Shown: positions 26,984-35,163 of the stretch, in pieces | Numbering within the stretch: the first letter of the stretch is position 1 | How the letters are laid out: the number at the start of each line of letters is the position of its first letter | From: BQWY01 sp046351095 | GTDB lineage: Bacteria > Nitrospirota > Nitrospiria > Nitrospirales > Nitrospiraceae | Direction of reading: 5' to 3' | Length of the DNA stretch: 64,000 nucleotides | Assembly: GCA_046351095.1 (NCBI GenBank) | Contig: JAXLZC010000001.1 | Span: 3,095,634 to 3,159,633 of the forward strand | Program-made: the position numbers and the translations under genes | Notes under the pieces: generated by a model | Database searches by the model: none | Told to the model about the DNA's origin: nothing | Seen by the model: only the letters and a program-made list of their open reading frames with translations

Positions 26984-28192
26984 ATGCCGACTGAGCGCGC
27001 ACTTCTGATCCAGCTGGCCCGGCTCGGTGACCTGGTGCAGTCGCTCCCTGCCTATATCGGCGTGCAGCAGCGGCACCCGCAGGCGCAGGTGGATCTAGTG
27101 TGTGCGGAACCTCTCGCCCCATTGGCGCGATGCTTCCCTGCTGTTGGGCATGTCATTCCCTGGGATGGCGCCGAGTGGAATCGATGGGCGGCGGCATGGA
27201 GTGCGGACCGAATCGATGTGATGCGTGAAGCGCGGGAGCAGCTGACGGCATTGTTCCCCGATCGGTATGACGTGGCCTACAACCTGAATCAACATAGTCG
27301 TGCGATCGCGCTCGCACATCTCTGTGCGAGACAGGTGGAAGGACCGGGACAGGACGGCGCGGTGAGCGAGCAACGTCCTGCGTGGGCTGAGTATGTTCGC
27401 GAGGTCGCGCGGACGCGCGGCGCCAATCGTGTGCATTTGGCTGATGCCTTTTGTGGACTCTGCGGCGTGCGGCCTCCAGCTGCGCCCCCGCGGTTGTCCG
27501 TTCCGCATGTCGCGCTTCCCGGAGAGTTGTCGGCCGTCGGGAATGGAGATGGTCCGTGGGTGGCCATTGCCGTGGGGGCCGGCGACGCGGAGCGTGTCAG
27601 CCCGTATACCGTCTGGCGTGAATGGATTAGTCGATTCTTAAGTGCGACGCCGACCGGACAGGTGGTGTTGATCGGAGCCGGAACGGAATGCGTCAGCGCA
27701 CGCGCCATTCAGGAGCAACTCTCGTCGCTTGAGCAGGGACGTGTGTGGGATGCGACAGGAAAATTGTCGATTGTGGAGCTCGCCGTGTGTTTGGCCCGCT
27801 GCCAATGGGTAATCGGAGGGGATACGGGGCCTCTGCATCTGGGCGCGGCGGTCGGGGTTCGTGCCGTCGGATGGTACCTCGCGCGTGCGCGTGTGCACGA
27901 AACAGGACCTTATGGAAAAGGGCATATGGTCTGGCAAATTCATCAGCCGACACCTGCGGGGGCGACCAGTCTGCCTCATGAATGGCCGATTCAAGAAAGT
28001 ATCGATTGGATAGTAAACGGCATGACTCCTCACGATCTTGCTGAGTGGACGGTGTGGCGGAGCCATGTCGATGAATGGGGGGCGTGCTTTGTGGAGGCCG
28101 AGCAGGGAATGGATTCGATCCGTGCCGCTGTTCGTCAACGTGCGGAGATCTGGCGAGTGCTCTCGCCTGCGCTCGTGGAGGTCGCCTCGTGA
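26984..28192 (+). CDS. GT9 (heptosyltransferase-like) glycosyltransferase
   Basis: The N-terminus LLIQLARLGDLVQSLPAYIG and the C-terminal donor-site region VIGGDTGPLHLGAAVGVRAV with ETGPYGKGH are characteristic of glycosyltransferase family 9 (ADP-heptose:LPS transferases and relatives). The length of 402 residues is slightly above the family norm. The sugar and acceptor are unknown. Within this block, filament or surface glycan synthesis is likelier than LPS core assembly, but that is inference. It starts 14 bases after the giant transferase, and its stop overlaps the next GTG start. Confidence 0.85.
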   Translation: MPTERALLIQLARLGDLVQSLPAYIGVQQRHPQAQVDLVCAEPLAPLARCFPAVGHVIPWDGAEWNRWAAAWSADRIDVMREAREQLTALFPDRYDVAYNLNQHSRAIALAHLCARQVEGPGQDGAVSEQRPAWAEYVREVARTRGANRVHLADAFCGLCGVRPPAAPPRLSVPHVALPGELSAVGNGDGPWVAIAVGAGDAERVSPYTVWREWISRFLSATPTGQVVLIGAGTECVSARAIQEQLSSLEQGRVWDATGKLSIVELAVCLARCQWVIGGDTGPLHLGAAVGVRAVGWYLARARVHETGPYGKGHMVWQIHQPTPAGATSLPHEWPIQESIDWIVNGMTPHDLAEWTVWRSHVDEWGACFVEAEQGMDSIRAAVRQRAEIWRVLSPALVEVAS

Positions 28193-30006
28193 GTCGTATT
28201 GAGTCGAACAGTCAGGCACTCGCGAAGGAGCAGGCAGAGGCGGCTGGTCGTCTGCGGCAGGCCTCAGGTGGATTTCTGAGCGTGTCGCCGTCTCGGTCAG
28301 GGCAGCCTACGGCCAAGATCGGCGAGCGATGGATTCACAGCGCCTACGATCCTATCCAAGAGGCGCGGCGATGGGCCGACGCGCAACGCGCCGAATTGAA
28401 GGACGGCGATGTCGCCGTCATCCTTGGCGTGGGGTTGCTCTATCACGTGGAGGCGCTTTGCGCGATCTTGCCGCAGGATCAACGTATCGCGGTTGTCGTG
28501 CCCGATCTTCGTGAATGGCGCGATGCCGGTGAGGCACGCGACTGGGGTGCGTGGGCGACGCGCGTGCGGTGGTGCCTCGGTTCCGCTCTAGAGATGGCGC
28601 AGTCGGTCATGGCATTGGGCAGTCGTCTACGGATTCTTCGCTATACACCTGCCGCGGATTTGCACGAAACGGCGATCGGCGCATTCGAAGCGGCCTTGCG
28701 TGAAGGTGCTGCGGCAAAGGCCGGCGGCCGTCTCCATGTGGCGTTGGTCGGCCCGATCTACGGCGGTTCGCTACCGATTGCCAGGTATGTCCGTTCGGCG
28801 CTGGAGCAGTTGGGCCATCGTGTGAGTTGGTACGACCACTCGTCCCACCATGTCAGTTACGAAGCTTTTGGGGGCCTGCAGTCGTCACGCAATCGCCAGG
28901 TCTTGCAAGGGCACTTCGGCGAGTTGTTGGGACAGTTTACCTTGGCTCGCGTGGCTGAGGATCCGCCGGATTTAGTGTTTGCGATGGCACAGGCGCCGTT
29001 GTCGCTCGGCATCTTGCAGCAATTGCGGAAGCGGAACTTTCTGACGACGATGTGGTTCGTCGAAAACTATCGGCACCTGACCTATTGGCAACAGGTCGCA
29101 AGCGGATATGACTATTGGTTTGTGATTCAGCGAGGGGCCTGTATCGACGCGCTGCGCGCAGCCGGTGCGTCGTCCGTGCACTATTTGCCGATGGCGGCCG
29201 ATCCGACGGTTCATCGTGCGCTGTCGTTGTCCCCTGTCGAACAGACAGAATTCGGTGCGGATCTGTCTTTTGTCGGCGCGGGCTATGCCAATCGGCGCGA
29301 ATTGCTGCCGACGCTTCTCTCGCGAGACTGGTCGTTCAAGCTCTGGGGGAATGAGTGGGACGGCGCGGACGGGGTGCGGTCGGTCCTCCAGCGGAATGGT
29401 GCGCGGATCGACACCGACACCTGCATGAAAATTTTTAACGCCACGACCGTCAATCTCAATCTCCATTCGCATACGGGGCGTGGGTTCGATCCGCAGGCAG
29501 ATTTTGTGAACCCGCGTACGTTCGAGCTGGCGGCGTGCGGCGCATTTCAACTGACCGATCGGCGGTCGTTGCTGCCTGAACTCTTTACGGCGCAGGAAGT
29601 GGCGACCGTGTCCGATCCGGCTTCGCTGAGCAGCGAGATCGGACGATGGCTCCATGAGCCGGCCGCACGGGATGCCATGCGCGCCGCCGCACAACGCCGC
29701 GTGTTGGTTGAGCATACCTATCGGCATCGTGCGGCGGCGCTGCTGACGCAGGTGGGGATGAGTCAGCCGGATCGGATCGGCGCGCTGTTGCAGGGCGCGC
29801 GGGCTCCCGAGGCCCTGGTGTCGCGTGCCGCGGATTGTCCCGAGTTGATCCCGCTGATACGCGCGTCGGGAGCACGGCCGCGTGTCGAACTGAAGGACGT
29901 CGCCGATGCGATTCGTCGAAAAGGGCCAACCGCCAAGCTTGATCGGGAAGAATTGTTGCTGTTGATGTTGGACGAATATCGCAACGAGACCAGAGACGCG
30001 GCATGA
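28189..30006 (+). CDS. CgeB-like glycosyltransferase with Maf-like N-terminus
   Basis: The 605-residue product begins with a region (about residues 30-135) containing IHSAYDPIQEARRWADAQ and VILGVGLLYHVEALC. These resemble motifs of motility accessory factors (Maf/DUF115), which transfer nonulosonic acids to flagellin. The central and C-terminal part (about 185-525) is CgeB-like: LVGPIYGGSLPIARYVRSAL, TMWFVENYRHLTYWQQVASG, DLSFVGAGYANRRELL and NPRTFELAACGAFQLTDRRS. The GTG at 28189 overlaps the previous TGA and has GGAGG at 28177-28181. No signal or membrane segment is seen. The Maf resemblance is by eye and needs a profile search. Confidence 0.75.
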   Translation: MSRIESNSQALAKEQAEAAGRLRQASGGFLSVSPSRSGQPTAKIGERWIHSAYDPIQEARRWADAQRAELKDGDVAVILGVGLLYHVEALCAILPQDQRIAVVVPDLREWRDAGEARDWGAWATRVRWCLGSALEMAQSVMALGSRLRILRYTPAADLHETAIGAFEAALREGAAAKAGGRLHVALVGPIYGGSLPIARYVRSALEQLGHRVSWYDHSSHHVSYEAFGGLQSSRNRQVLQGHFGELLGQFTLARVAEDPPDLVFAMAQAPLSLGILQQLRKRNFLTTMWFVENYRHLTYWQQVASGYDYWFVIQRGACIDALRAAGASSVHYLPMAADPTVHRALSLSPVEQTEFGADLSFVGAGYANRRELLPTLLSRDWSFKLWGNEWDGADGVRSVLQRNGARIDTDTCMKIFNATTVNLNLHSHTGRGFDPQADFVNPRTFELAACGAFQLTDRRSLLPELFTAQEVATVSDPASLSSEIGRWLHEPAARDAMRAAAQRRVLVEHTYRHRAAALLTQVGMSQPDRIGALLQGARAPEALVSRAADCPELIPLIRASGARPRVELKDVADAIRRKGPTAKLDREELLLLMLDEYRNETRDAA

Positions 30007-31673
30007 CTCGCCAGGTTCTCGTCATGAACGTAACGCGGATGGGCGACCTGATCCAGACAGGTCCGCTCCTTGCGCGGTTGCGCCATGAGTGGCCCGATGT
30101 CGAGGTCGATCTGCTTGTCGACCGGCAGTTCGCCGCCATGGCGGCGCTGTTGCCCGGTGTGCGTGCCGTACACGCCTACGATTTCAATCAGATGATCAAC
30201 GAATGTCGCGCGATGAGCCGTGATGTGGTGGCGCTCTATCGCGATCTCAAGCAGTGGGCCGCTGCACTTCGGGGGCGAGGGTACGACCGACTCGTGAACC
30301 TGACGTTTACGCGCCGGACCGGTCTGTTGGCCTCCTACATCGGCGCGCCGGATATGCGGGGGATCATTGCCGGTGCCGATGGCGCGCCGACGATTCACGA
30401 TCCGTGGCTGTCGTATTTTACCGATCTGCATCGGCATCGGCGATTCAACCGTTTCAACATCGTCGATCTTTACGCATTGGGCGGCAGCGGGCTTGGACCC
30501 CATGCCTCCTTGTCGCTGACGGTTGCGCCCGAGGCGGACGCATGGGTGTCCGAACACCTGCCACCTGAGCAGCCGCACGATGGATGGATTGCCGTACAGG
30601 TCGGGGCCAGCGAAGCGATCAAAGCCTGGCGTCCGCAGTACTTCGGTCGGACCATGGCGGCTCTCAGTCGGCGCGCGCAGGTGGGATTTGTGATGCTCGG
30701 AACTGCGTCCGAACGCGGGACGGTGCACGAGGCGGTGGCGGCCTATCGCCAGGCCGGCGGGACTGCGCCGATCCTCGACATGGTGCAGCGTACATCCATC
30801 CCCCAAGCCATCGCCCTGTTGAAGCGGATGCGCGTGCTCCTCACGAACGACACCGGGCCGATGCACATGGCGGTGGCCGTCGGCACGAAGGTCGTCGACT
30901 TGTCCGTGGGGCATGTAGATTTTCGCGAGACCGGCCCCTATGGCGACGGGCACTGGGTGATTCAACCCGATCTGGATTGCGCTCCCTGCGGGTTCGACAA
31001 GGTGTGTGCGCACCATGCGTGCAAAGACCGCATTGCCGTCGAGCAGGTGGCTGAGCTTTGCGCCGCTGTTGTAGGACGAGGATCGCTTCCGCAAGCGTGG
31101 ACGGGGGTCAGGGTGTTCGAGTCGGCGGTCGATGCGGATGGCTTGGTGGAGTATCGCCAGCGCGGGGGCGCCATCGCCGAGTCCGATGAGTGGTACGGCC
31201 GTTGGTGGAAACAATATTGGTTGTCGCGCTTTGCAGGTCGCCCGGTTCCGTCCGCGCGAGCGATGGGATCTGTGCCGGATTCTGCTCGCCATCAATCGCT
31301 GTATTCCACCTTGGTCTCGCTGTCGTCGGAACTGACTCGCACCGTCGACATGCTGGAACGGGCGTCCATGCGGCGTCCCTTGCACGGCGCGGCCTTACAA
31401 GCTGCCAATCGGTCGCTCACCGTGGTTCATCGACGCCTCGTTGAGGTGACGGAGGGATCGCCGGTCTTCGGCCCGATCACCGTAGCCCTTCGGCGTGAGC
31501 TTGTCTGTGAGGACTCTCTTGAGATTGTGTCCATGGCGCAGGGGAAGTGTCGTGCCTTTCGCCGGTGGCTGAACGGGATTCGACAGCTTGCAGAGGCCTT
31601 GGAGTTGACCCATAGCGCTGGGCGGAGTGGGGCACCCGGACAGACCTCTGTCTCCGTGGTGCAGGCGGCCTGA
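30003..31673 (+). CDS. GT9 (heptosyltransferase-like) glycosyltransferase, long form
   Basis: This second family-9 transferase of the block has the N-terminal VTRMGDLIQTGPLLARLRHE and the donor-site region RVLLTNDTGPMHMAVAVGTK followed by FRETGPYGDGHWVIQPD. It carries a Cys-rich stretch (CAPCGFDKVCAHHACKD), common in GT9 proteins. At 556 residues it has a C-terminal extension of ~170 residues, partly helical, with no recognised domain. The start ATG overlaps the previous stop (ATGA). It ends the tightly packed glycosylation block; flagellin lies about 800 bases further on. Confidence 0.85.
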   Translation: MTRQVLVMNVTRMGDLIQTGPLLARLRHEWPDVEVDLLVDRQFAAMAALLPGVRAVHAYDFNQMINECRAMSRDVVALYRDLKQWAAALRGRGYDRLVNLTFTRRTGLLASYIGAPDMRGIIAGADGAPTIHDPWLSYFTDLHRHRRFNRFNIVDLYALGGSGLGPHASLSLTVAPEADAWVSEHLPPEQPHDGWIAVQVGASEAIKAWRPQYFGRTMAALSRRAQVGFVMLGTASERGTVHEAVAAYRQAGGTAPILDMVQRTSIPQAIALLKRMRVLLTNDTGPMHMAVAVGTKVVDLSVGHVDFRETGPYGDGHWVIQPDLDCAPCGFDKVCAHHACKDRIAVEQVAELCAAVVGRGSLPQAWTGVRVFESAVDADGLVEYRQRGGAIAESDEWYGRWWKQYWLSRFAGRPVPSARAMGSVPDSARHQSLYSTLVSLSSELTRTVDMLERASMRRPLHGAALQAANRSLTVVHRRLVEVTEGSPVFGPITVALRRELVCEDSLEIVSMAQGKCRAFRRWLNGIRQLAEALELTHSAGRSGAPGQTSVSVVQAA

Positions 31674-31680
31674 CAATTGC
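31666..31680 (+). promoter_or_regulatory. Possible sigma-54 promoter upstream of the small gene before flagellin
   Basis: CGGCCTGACAATTGC has GG (31667-31668) and GC (31679-31680) with ten bases between, and a good TTGC box, but the -24 side is weaker (CGG instead of TGG). It overlaps the end of the preceding gene. The predicted start near 31692 leaves a ~40-base leader to the ATG at 31732. Confidence 0.4.
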
Positions 31681-31731
31681 GCAAACACCGACCGCAGTGC
31701 GACTGCGGATTCGGAAACAAAGGAGTGCTGT

Positions 31732-32262
31732 ATGCAGATCATCCTCGACAATGAACAGTGGCAGGTGCCGGACGAGACGACGGTGATGCAGGTGTTGGCG
31801 GATCTCAGCGATCGTGCGGCGGCGCGCAGGCGCGTAGTTACGCGCGTTCACGTAGGATCGCGCGCGATCACGGATCGCGATTTGCAGCCGCTGTATCTTG
31901 AGAAAATGCTGCGCGAGGTCGGCGCGGTTCGTGCGGAGTCTCAGTCCGAGACCATCCTGCATGAGCAGGTTCGTGCGACGGCACAGCGCGCCGGCGTGGA
32001 GCTGCGTGCGGACGGGGCGGCGTTGATCCAGGCCATGCGGGCAGGCCAACACAATCACCGCACGTTCGATCTCTGGCTCGGGCGATGCGCGGATTTTATG
32101 GAAGGGGCTGCCATGGGACTGTCGGTCGCCGAGCTGGCCCAGCAGCAGGAATTGGCGACGTGGATGGAGGAACTGTTGCAGGCGCGACATTCTCTTGATC
32201 GTGTGCGTCTGGCGGACGTCCTGGAGTACGAAGTGTTGCCGCGACTGCCGGTGGCGGCGTAG
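31732..32262 (+). CDS. Unrecognised 176-residue protein of the flagellar locus
   Basis: I do not recognise this protein. It starts MQIILDNEQWQVPDETTVMQ, with a hydrophobic-strand pattern at the N-terminus and VVTRVHVGSRAITDRDLQPL shortly after, which could be a small alpha/beta unit. The C-terminal half is helical and acidic, with LSVAELAQQQELATWMEELL. No signal peptide, membrane segment or metal motif is seen. The ATG at 31732 is preceded by AAAGGAG at 31718-31724. It stands alone between the glycosylation block and flagellin, with a possible sigma-54 site of its own. A chaperone or regulator linked to flagellin modification is conceivable, but nothing in the sequence proves it. Confidence 0.7.
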   Translation: MQIILDNEQWQVPDETTVMQVLADLSDRAAARRRVVTRVHVGSRAITDRDLQPLYLEKMLREVGAVRAESQSETILHEQVRATAQRAGVELRADGAALIQAMRAGQHNHRTFDLWLGRCADFMEGAAMGLSVAELAQQQELATWMEELLQARHSLDRVRLADVLEYEVLPRLPVAA

Positions 32263-32319
32263 TGCGGACGGTGTGCGTTGGTGCTGGTTGGTGCGCGTTC
32301 TTAATTGTACGTAGTGCAC

Positions 32320-32346
32320 TCAAGTCCGCTTGAAGTCATCCGATAA
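32320..32346 (+). promoter_or_regulatory. Sigma-28 promoter of flagellin
   Basis: TCAA (32320-32323), fifteen bases, TCCGATAA (32339-32346) closely matches the FliA consensus TAAA-N15-GCCGATAA. The start of transcription would be near 32354, leaving a ~118-base leader to the flagellin ATG at 32473. Confidence 0.75.
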
Positions 32347-32354
32347 CGGTGTAA

Positions 32355-32472
32355 CGCAAGGGAGGGGCGTCGCGAGGGGTTGCGCGTAACCACTCGAGGT
32401 CGACCGCTTCCGAATCGCCGGCATGGACGCGGGCGATCAGCAAGTGCAGTGTCAGTGTCCTAGGAGGGTTCC
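32355..32472 (+). promoter_or_regulatory. Flagellin mRNA leader with candidate CsrA sites
   Basis: The predicted 5' leader contains GGA triplets at 32361 (AAGGGAGGGG), 32425 (CATGGACG) and inside the ribosome site TAGGAGGG at 32461-32468. CsrA binds GGA-containing hairpins, commonly one overlapping the ribosome site. Since csrA and fliW are encoded in the same locus, repression of flagellin translation by CsrA is plausible. No structure was computed. Confidence 0.35.
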
Positions 32473-33297
32473 ATGGCATTAGTTGTTAACACCAACATCG
32501 CGTCCTTGTCGGCTCAGCGTAACCTTAACGCCAGCAACGCAGGATTAGCCAAGTCCGTCGAGCGGTTGTCGTCCGGTCTGCGTATTACGCGTGCGGCGGA
32601 TGACGCGGCCGGTCTGGCCGTGTCCGAAACCTTGCGTGCGCAGATCCGCAGCATCAACCAAGCGTCGCGTAACGCGAACGACGGCATCAGCTTGACGCAG
32701 ATCGCCGACGGCGCAGCCGCCGCGATCGGCAACATGCTGCATCGTATGCGTGAATTGGCGACGCAGTCGGGCAGCGGGACGGTCGGGTCGACCGAGCGGT
32801 CGTATCTCGATCAAGAATTCATCTCGCTGCGTTCGGAAATCGACCGAATCGCCGGCGCGACCGAGTTCAACGGCAACGCCTTGTTGAGCGGTGCGAATAA
32901 CTCGTTCGACGTGTTCGTCGGGTTCAAGAGCGGTTCCAACAGCACGTTGACGTTGGATCTGAACGATCTGACGACGACTGATTTGGCGTTGAATACCGTC
33001 AACATCTCTTCAGCTTCCAACGCCCAGAGTGCGTTGGCCAACATCGACAGCGCGATCAGCGCGGTCGCGACGGCTCGCGCCGAATACGGGTCCGTTCAAG
33101 CCCGGTTCGAAGCGGCGATTGCGAACCTCGGTGTGACCAGCGAGAACTTTTCCGCCGCAGAGTCGCGTATCCGCGATGCGGATATCGCGTACGAGACGTC
33201 GGTGTTCACCAAGAACCAGATTCTCGTGCAGTCCGGTGTGGCGATCTTGGCGCAAGCCAACTCGTTGCCGCAGGCGGCACTGTCACTCTTGCGGTAA
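32473..33297 (+). CDS. fliC: Flagellin, filament protein
   Basis: Flagellin polymerises into the filament. The conserved N-terminal domain (MALVVNTNIASLSAQRNLNA, KSVERLSSGLRITRAADDAA, NDGISLTQIADGAAAAIGNM, FNGNALLSG) and C-terminal domain (SENFSAAESRIRDADIAYET, LAQANSLPQAALSLLR) are intact. The variable centre is only ~50 residues, so at 274 residues it is a compact flagellin lacking large D2/D3 domains. The surface region is rich in Ser/Thr (SNSTLTLDLNDLTTTD), giving possible O-glycosylation sites for the adjacent transferases. AGGAGGG precedes the ATG. It has its own sigma-28 promoter. Confidence 0.98.
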   Translation: MALVVNTNIASLSAQRNLNASNAGLAKSVERLSSGLRITRAADDAAGLAVSETLRAQIRSINQASRNANDGISLTQIADGAAAAIGNMLHRMRELATQSGSGTVGSTERSYLDQEFISLRSEIDRIAGATEFNGNALLSGANNSFDVFVGFKSGSNSTLTLDLNDLTTTDLALNTVNISSASNAQSALANIDSAISAVATARAEYGSVQARFEAAIANLGVTSENFSAAESRIRDADIAYETSVFTKNQILVQSGVAILAQANSLPQAALSLLR

Positions 33298-33310
33298 GTC
33301 GGCCTAGGTG

Positions 33311-33346
33311 GAAGGCTCGGCGCTCCGAATGGGCAGCCGAGCCTTC
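33311..33346 (+). terminator. Strong hairpin after flagellin
   Basis: An 11 bp perfect inverted repeat, GAAGGCTCGGC (33311-33321) and GCCGAGCCTTC (33336-33346), encloses a 14-base loop 13 bases after the flagellin stop. There is no T-run, so it may act as a partial terminator or as an mRNA-stabilising 3' end. Either would raise flagellin transcript over the downstream flaG-fliD-fliS. Confidence 0.6.
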
Positions 33347-33370
33347 ACCGAACATACATAGGAGGTCACC

Positions 33371-33721
33371 ATGATCCGTGAAATCAACGGGCACGGGACC
33401 TTTTCGGTAGCCGGCGGGCGCGCAGAAGATGGCAAGCCTAGTCAGCTGAAAGAAAAGGTCGCGGAGCCGACGAAACCGTCGACGGTCGAGCGAGCCGAGT
33501 CGCGTGAAACACGACCGGAAGAAAGCCACGCCTCGCGTGTGGTTCCGAGCGTGAATCACGAGCTGCACTATGAAGTGGATGCCGATTTGAAGCGAGTCGT
33601 GACGAAGATTCTCGACGGCACCTCGGGGGAGTTGGTCCGACAGATTCCGTCTGAAGAGGCGGTTCGGATCGCGAAAGTCCTCGAGTCCGCCAGTGGGGAT
33701 CTCGTGGATCGGCACGTATAG
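33371..33721 (+). CDS. flaG: FlaG family protein
   Basis: The C-terminal ~60 residues match FlaG: NHELHYEVDADLKRVVTKIL followed by SGELVRQIPSEEAVRIAKVL. The N-terminal half is charged and low-complexity. FlaG proteins influence filament length, are encoded next to flagellin and fliD, and are about this size (116 residues). The ribosome site is AGGAGG before the ATG. Its position between flagellin and fliD supports the call. Confidence 0.88.
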   Translation: MIREINGHGTFSVAGGRAEDGKPSQLKEKVAEPTKPSTVERAESRETRPEESHASRVVPSVNHELHYEVDADLKRVVTKILDGTSGELVRQIPSEEAVRIAKVLESASGDLVDRHV

Positions 33722-33747
33722 GGTGACGGGCGAGGCGAGGAGTCCGT

Positions 33748-35136
33748 ATGGCGAACATCAGCTTCGGAGGACTCGGCAACGGGCTGGACTTCGGGCAGGT
33801 GGTGGATCAATTGGTGAAGGCGCAACGCCTCCCCATCGATACGCTACAGGCCAAGAAGAACGCGCTCCAGACCAAGTTGACCGAGTATGGAACGTTGGGG
33901 ACGAAGTTGCTTGCCGTACAGGCGGCGGCGGAAGCCCTGCACTTCCAGACATCCTTCGATCGGACTTCTTCCACAGTCAGCGACGAGGACGTTATGAAAG
34001 TGACGTCCTCGTCTACTGCGGGGGCCGGGTCGTACCGACTGCAGGTCACGCAGCTGGCCGCAGCGCATCAAATTGCCAGCAAGGCGGCAAAGTCGGTCGC
34101 CGCGGCTTCAACTGATATCGTCGCCGGCGCAAGCGCGACGTTTTCGTTCCAAGTGGGAACGGGAGCGGTGCAGACGGTGAACTTGGGTGCCGACGCCACG
34201 CTGGAGCAGCTTCGCGACGAGATTAATAATCTGGGCGCTGGGGCGACGGCGTCGATCGTCAATACCGGCACTCCCACCATTCCTGCCTATCGTCTCCTGC
34301 TGACGGCATCGACGACCGGCGCGGCCAGCGCTATTACGGTTACGGCGGATACGACCAGTCTCGATTTCGCGAATGGGACAGGTACGGGTGGATCCGATAC
34401 GTTGCAAGCCGCTCAGAATGCCGTGGTTGTCCTGGGCGATCCAAGCCAAACGCAACTGACGATTCAACGCGACAGCAACACGCTGACCGATGTGATTCCC
34501 GGCGTCACGATGAATCTTAAGCGGACGACGTCGGTCGGCGAGTCGGTCACGGTCGGTGTTTCGGTCGACGTGGGGAAAGTGCAAGACAGTATCAAGAATC
34601 TGGCGACGACCTATAACGATCTTGTGAAATTCGTCAACGAGCGCACCACCTACGATCAGGAGTCGAAAAAAGGTGGGCCGCTGTTCGGCGAGGGGACGGT
34701 GCGATCCGTGATCAGCACGGTTCGGTCCGCGCTCGGCTCCACATTGTCCGGGGTGAGTGGTCCAACCAGCGTCGGGGAGGTCGGATTCAAAACCGAAAAA
34801 GACGGAACCATCACGCTCGACGAAGGCAAACTGAGCAGTGCGCTCTCGACAAACTATGCAGGGGTCAAGGAACTTTTTACGAGTAAAGGCCCGCTGGCGG
34901 GCATCGGGCAGCGGGTCGGCGATGCCGTCGATACGTTAGACGATGTGCAGGCCGGGGCGCTGACTGCGCGCCAGAAGGGTATCACCGGGCAACTGCAACG
35001 GATGACCGACGACATCCAACGCAAAGAAGATACGTTGACCGCCTATGAGGCGCGGCTGCGCGCCCAGTTCGCATCGTTGGACGGCTTACTTCGTCAAATG
35101 CAGACGCAGAGCAATTATTTGAAGTCGCGCGGATAA
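33748..35136 (+). CDS. fliD: FliD, filament cap protein
   Basis: FliD caps the growing filament and catalyses flagellin insertion. The 462-residue product has the FliD N-terminus (ISFGGLGNGLDFGQVVDQLV, LQAKKNALQTKLTEYGTLGT), the central domain with NTLTDVIPGVTMNLKRTTSV, and the C-terminal segment (VKFVNERTTYDQESKKGGPL, VGFKTEKDGTITLDEGKLSS) ending in a long helix with LRAQFASLDGLLRQMQTQ. The order flaG-fliD-fliS is typical. Start at ATG 33748 with GAGGAG upstream. Confidence 0.95.
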   Translation: MANISFGGLGNGLDFGQVVDQLVKAQRLPIDTLQAKKNALQTKLTEYGTLGTKLLAVQAAAEALHFQTSFDRTSSTVSDEDVMKVTSSSTAGAGSYRLQVTQLAAAHQIASKAAKSVAAASTDIVAGASATFSFQVGTGAVQTVNLGADATLEQLRDEINNLGAGATASIVNTGTPTIPAYRLLLTASTTGAASAITVTADTTSLDFANGTGTGGSDTLQAAQNAVVVLGDPSQTQLTIQRDSNTLTDVIPGVTMNLKRTTSVGESVTVGVSVDVGKVQDSIKNLATTYNDLVKFVNERTTYDQESKKGGPLFGEGTVRSVISTVRSALGSTLSGVSGPTSVGEVGFKTEKDGTITLDEGKLSSALSTNYAGVKELFTSKGPLAGIGQRVGDAVDTLDDVQAGALTARQKGITGQLQRMTDDIQRKEDTLTAYEARLRAQFASLDGLLRQMQTQSNYLKSRG

Positions 35137-35163
35137 GCGCACCACAGAACCAAGGATGGGTAC

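Noticed and set aside
29763..31385. 540-residue open frame on the minus strand
   Set aside because: It lies opposite the CgeB-like and GT9 genes, is rich in Arg/His as expected for an antisense shadow of GC-rich coding DNA, and shows no domain or ribosome site.
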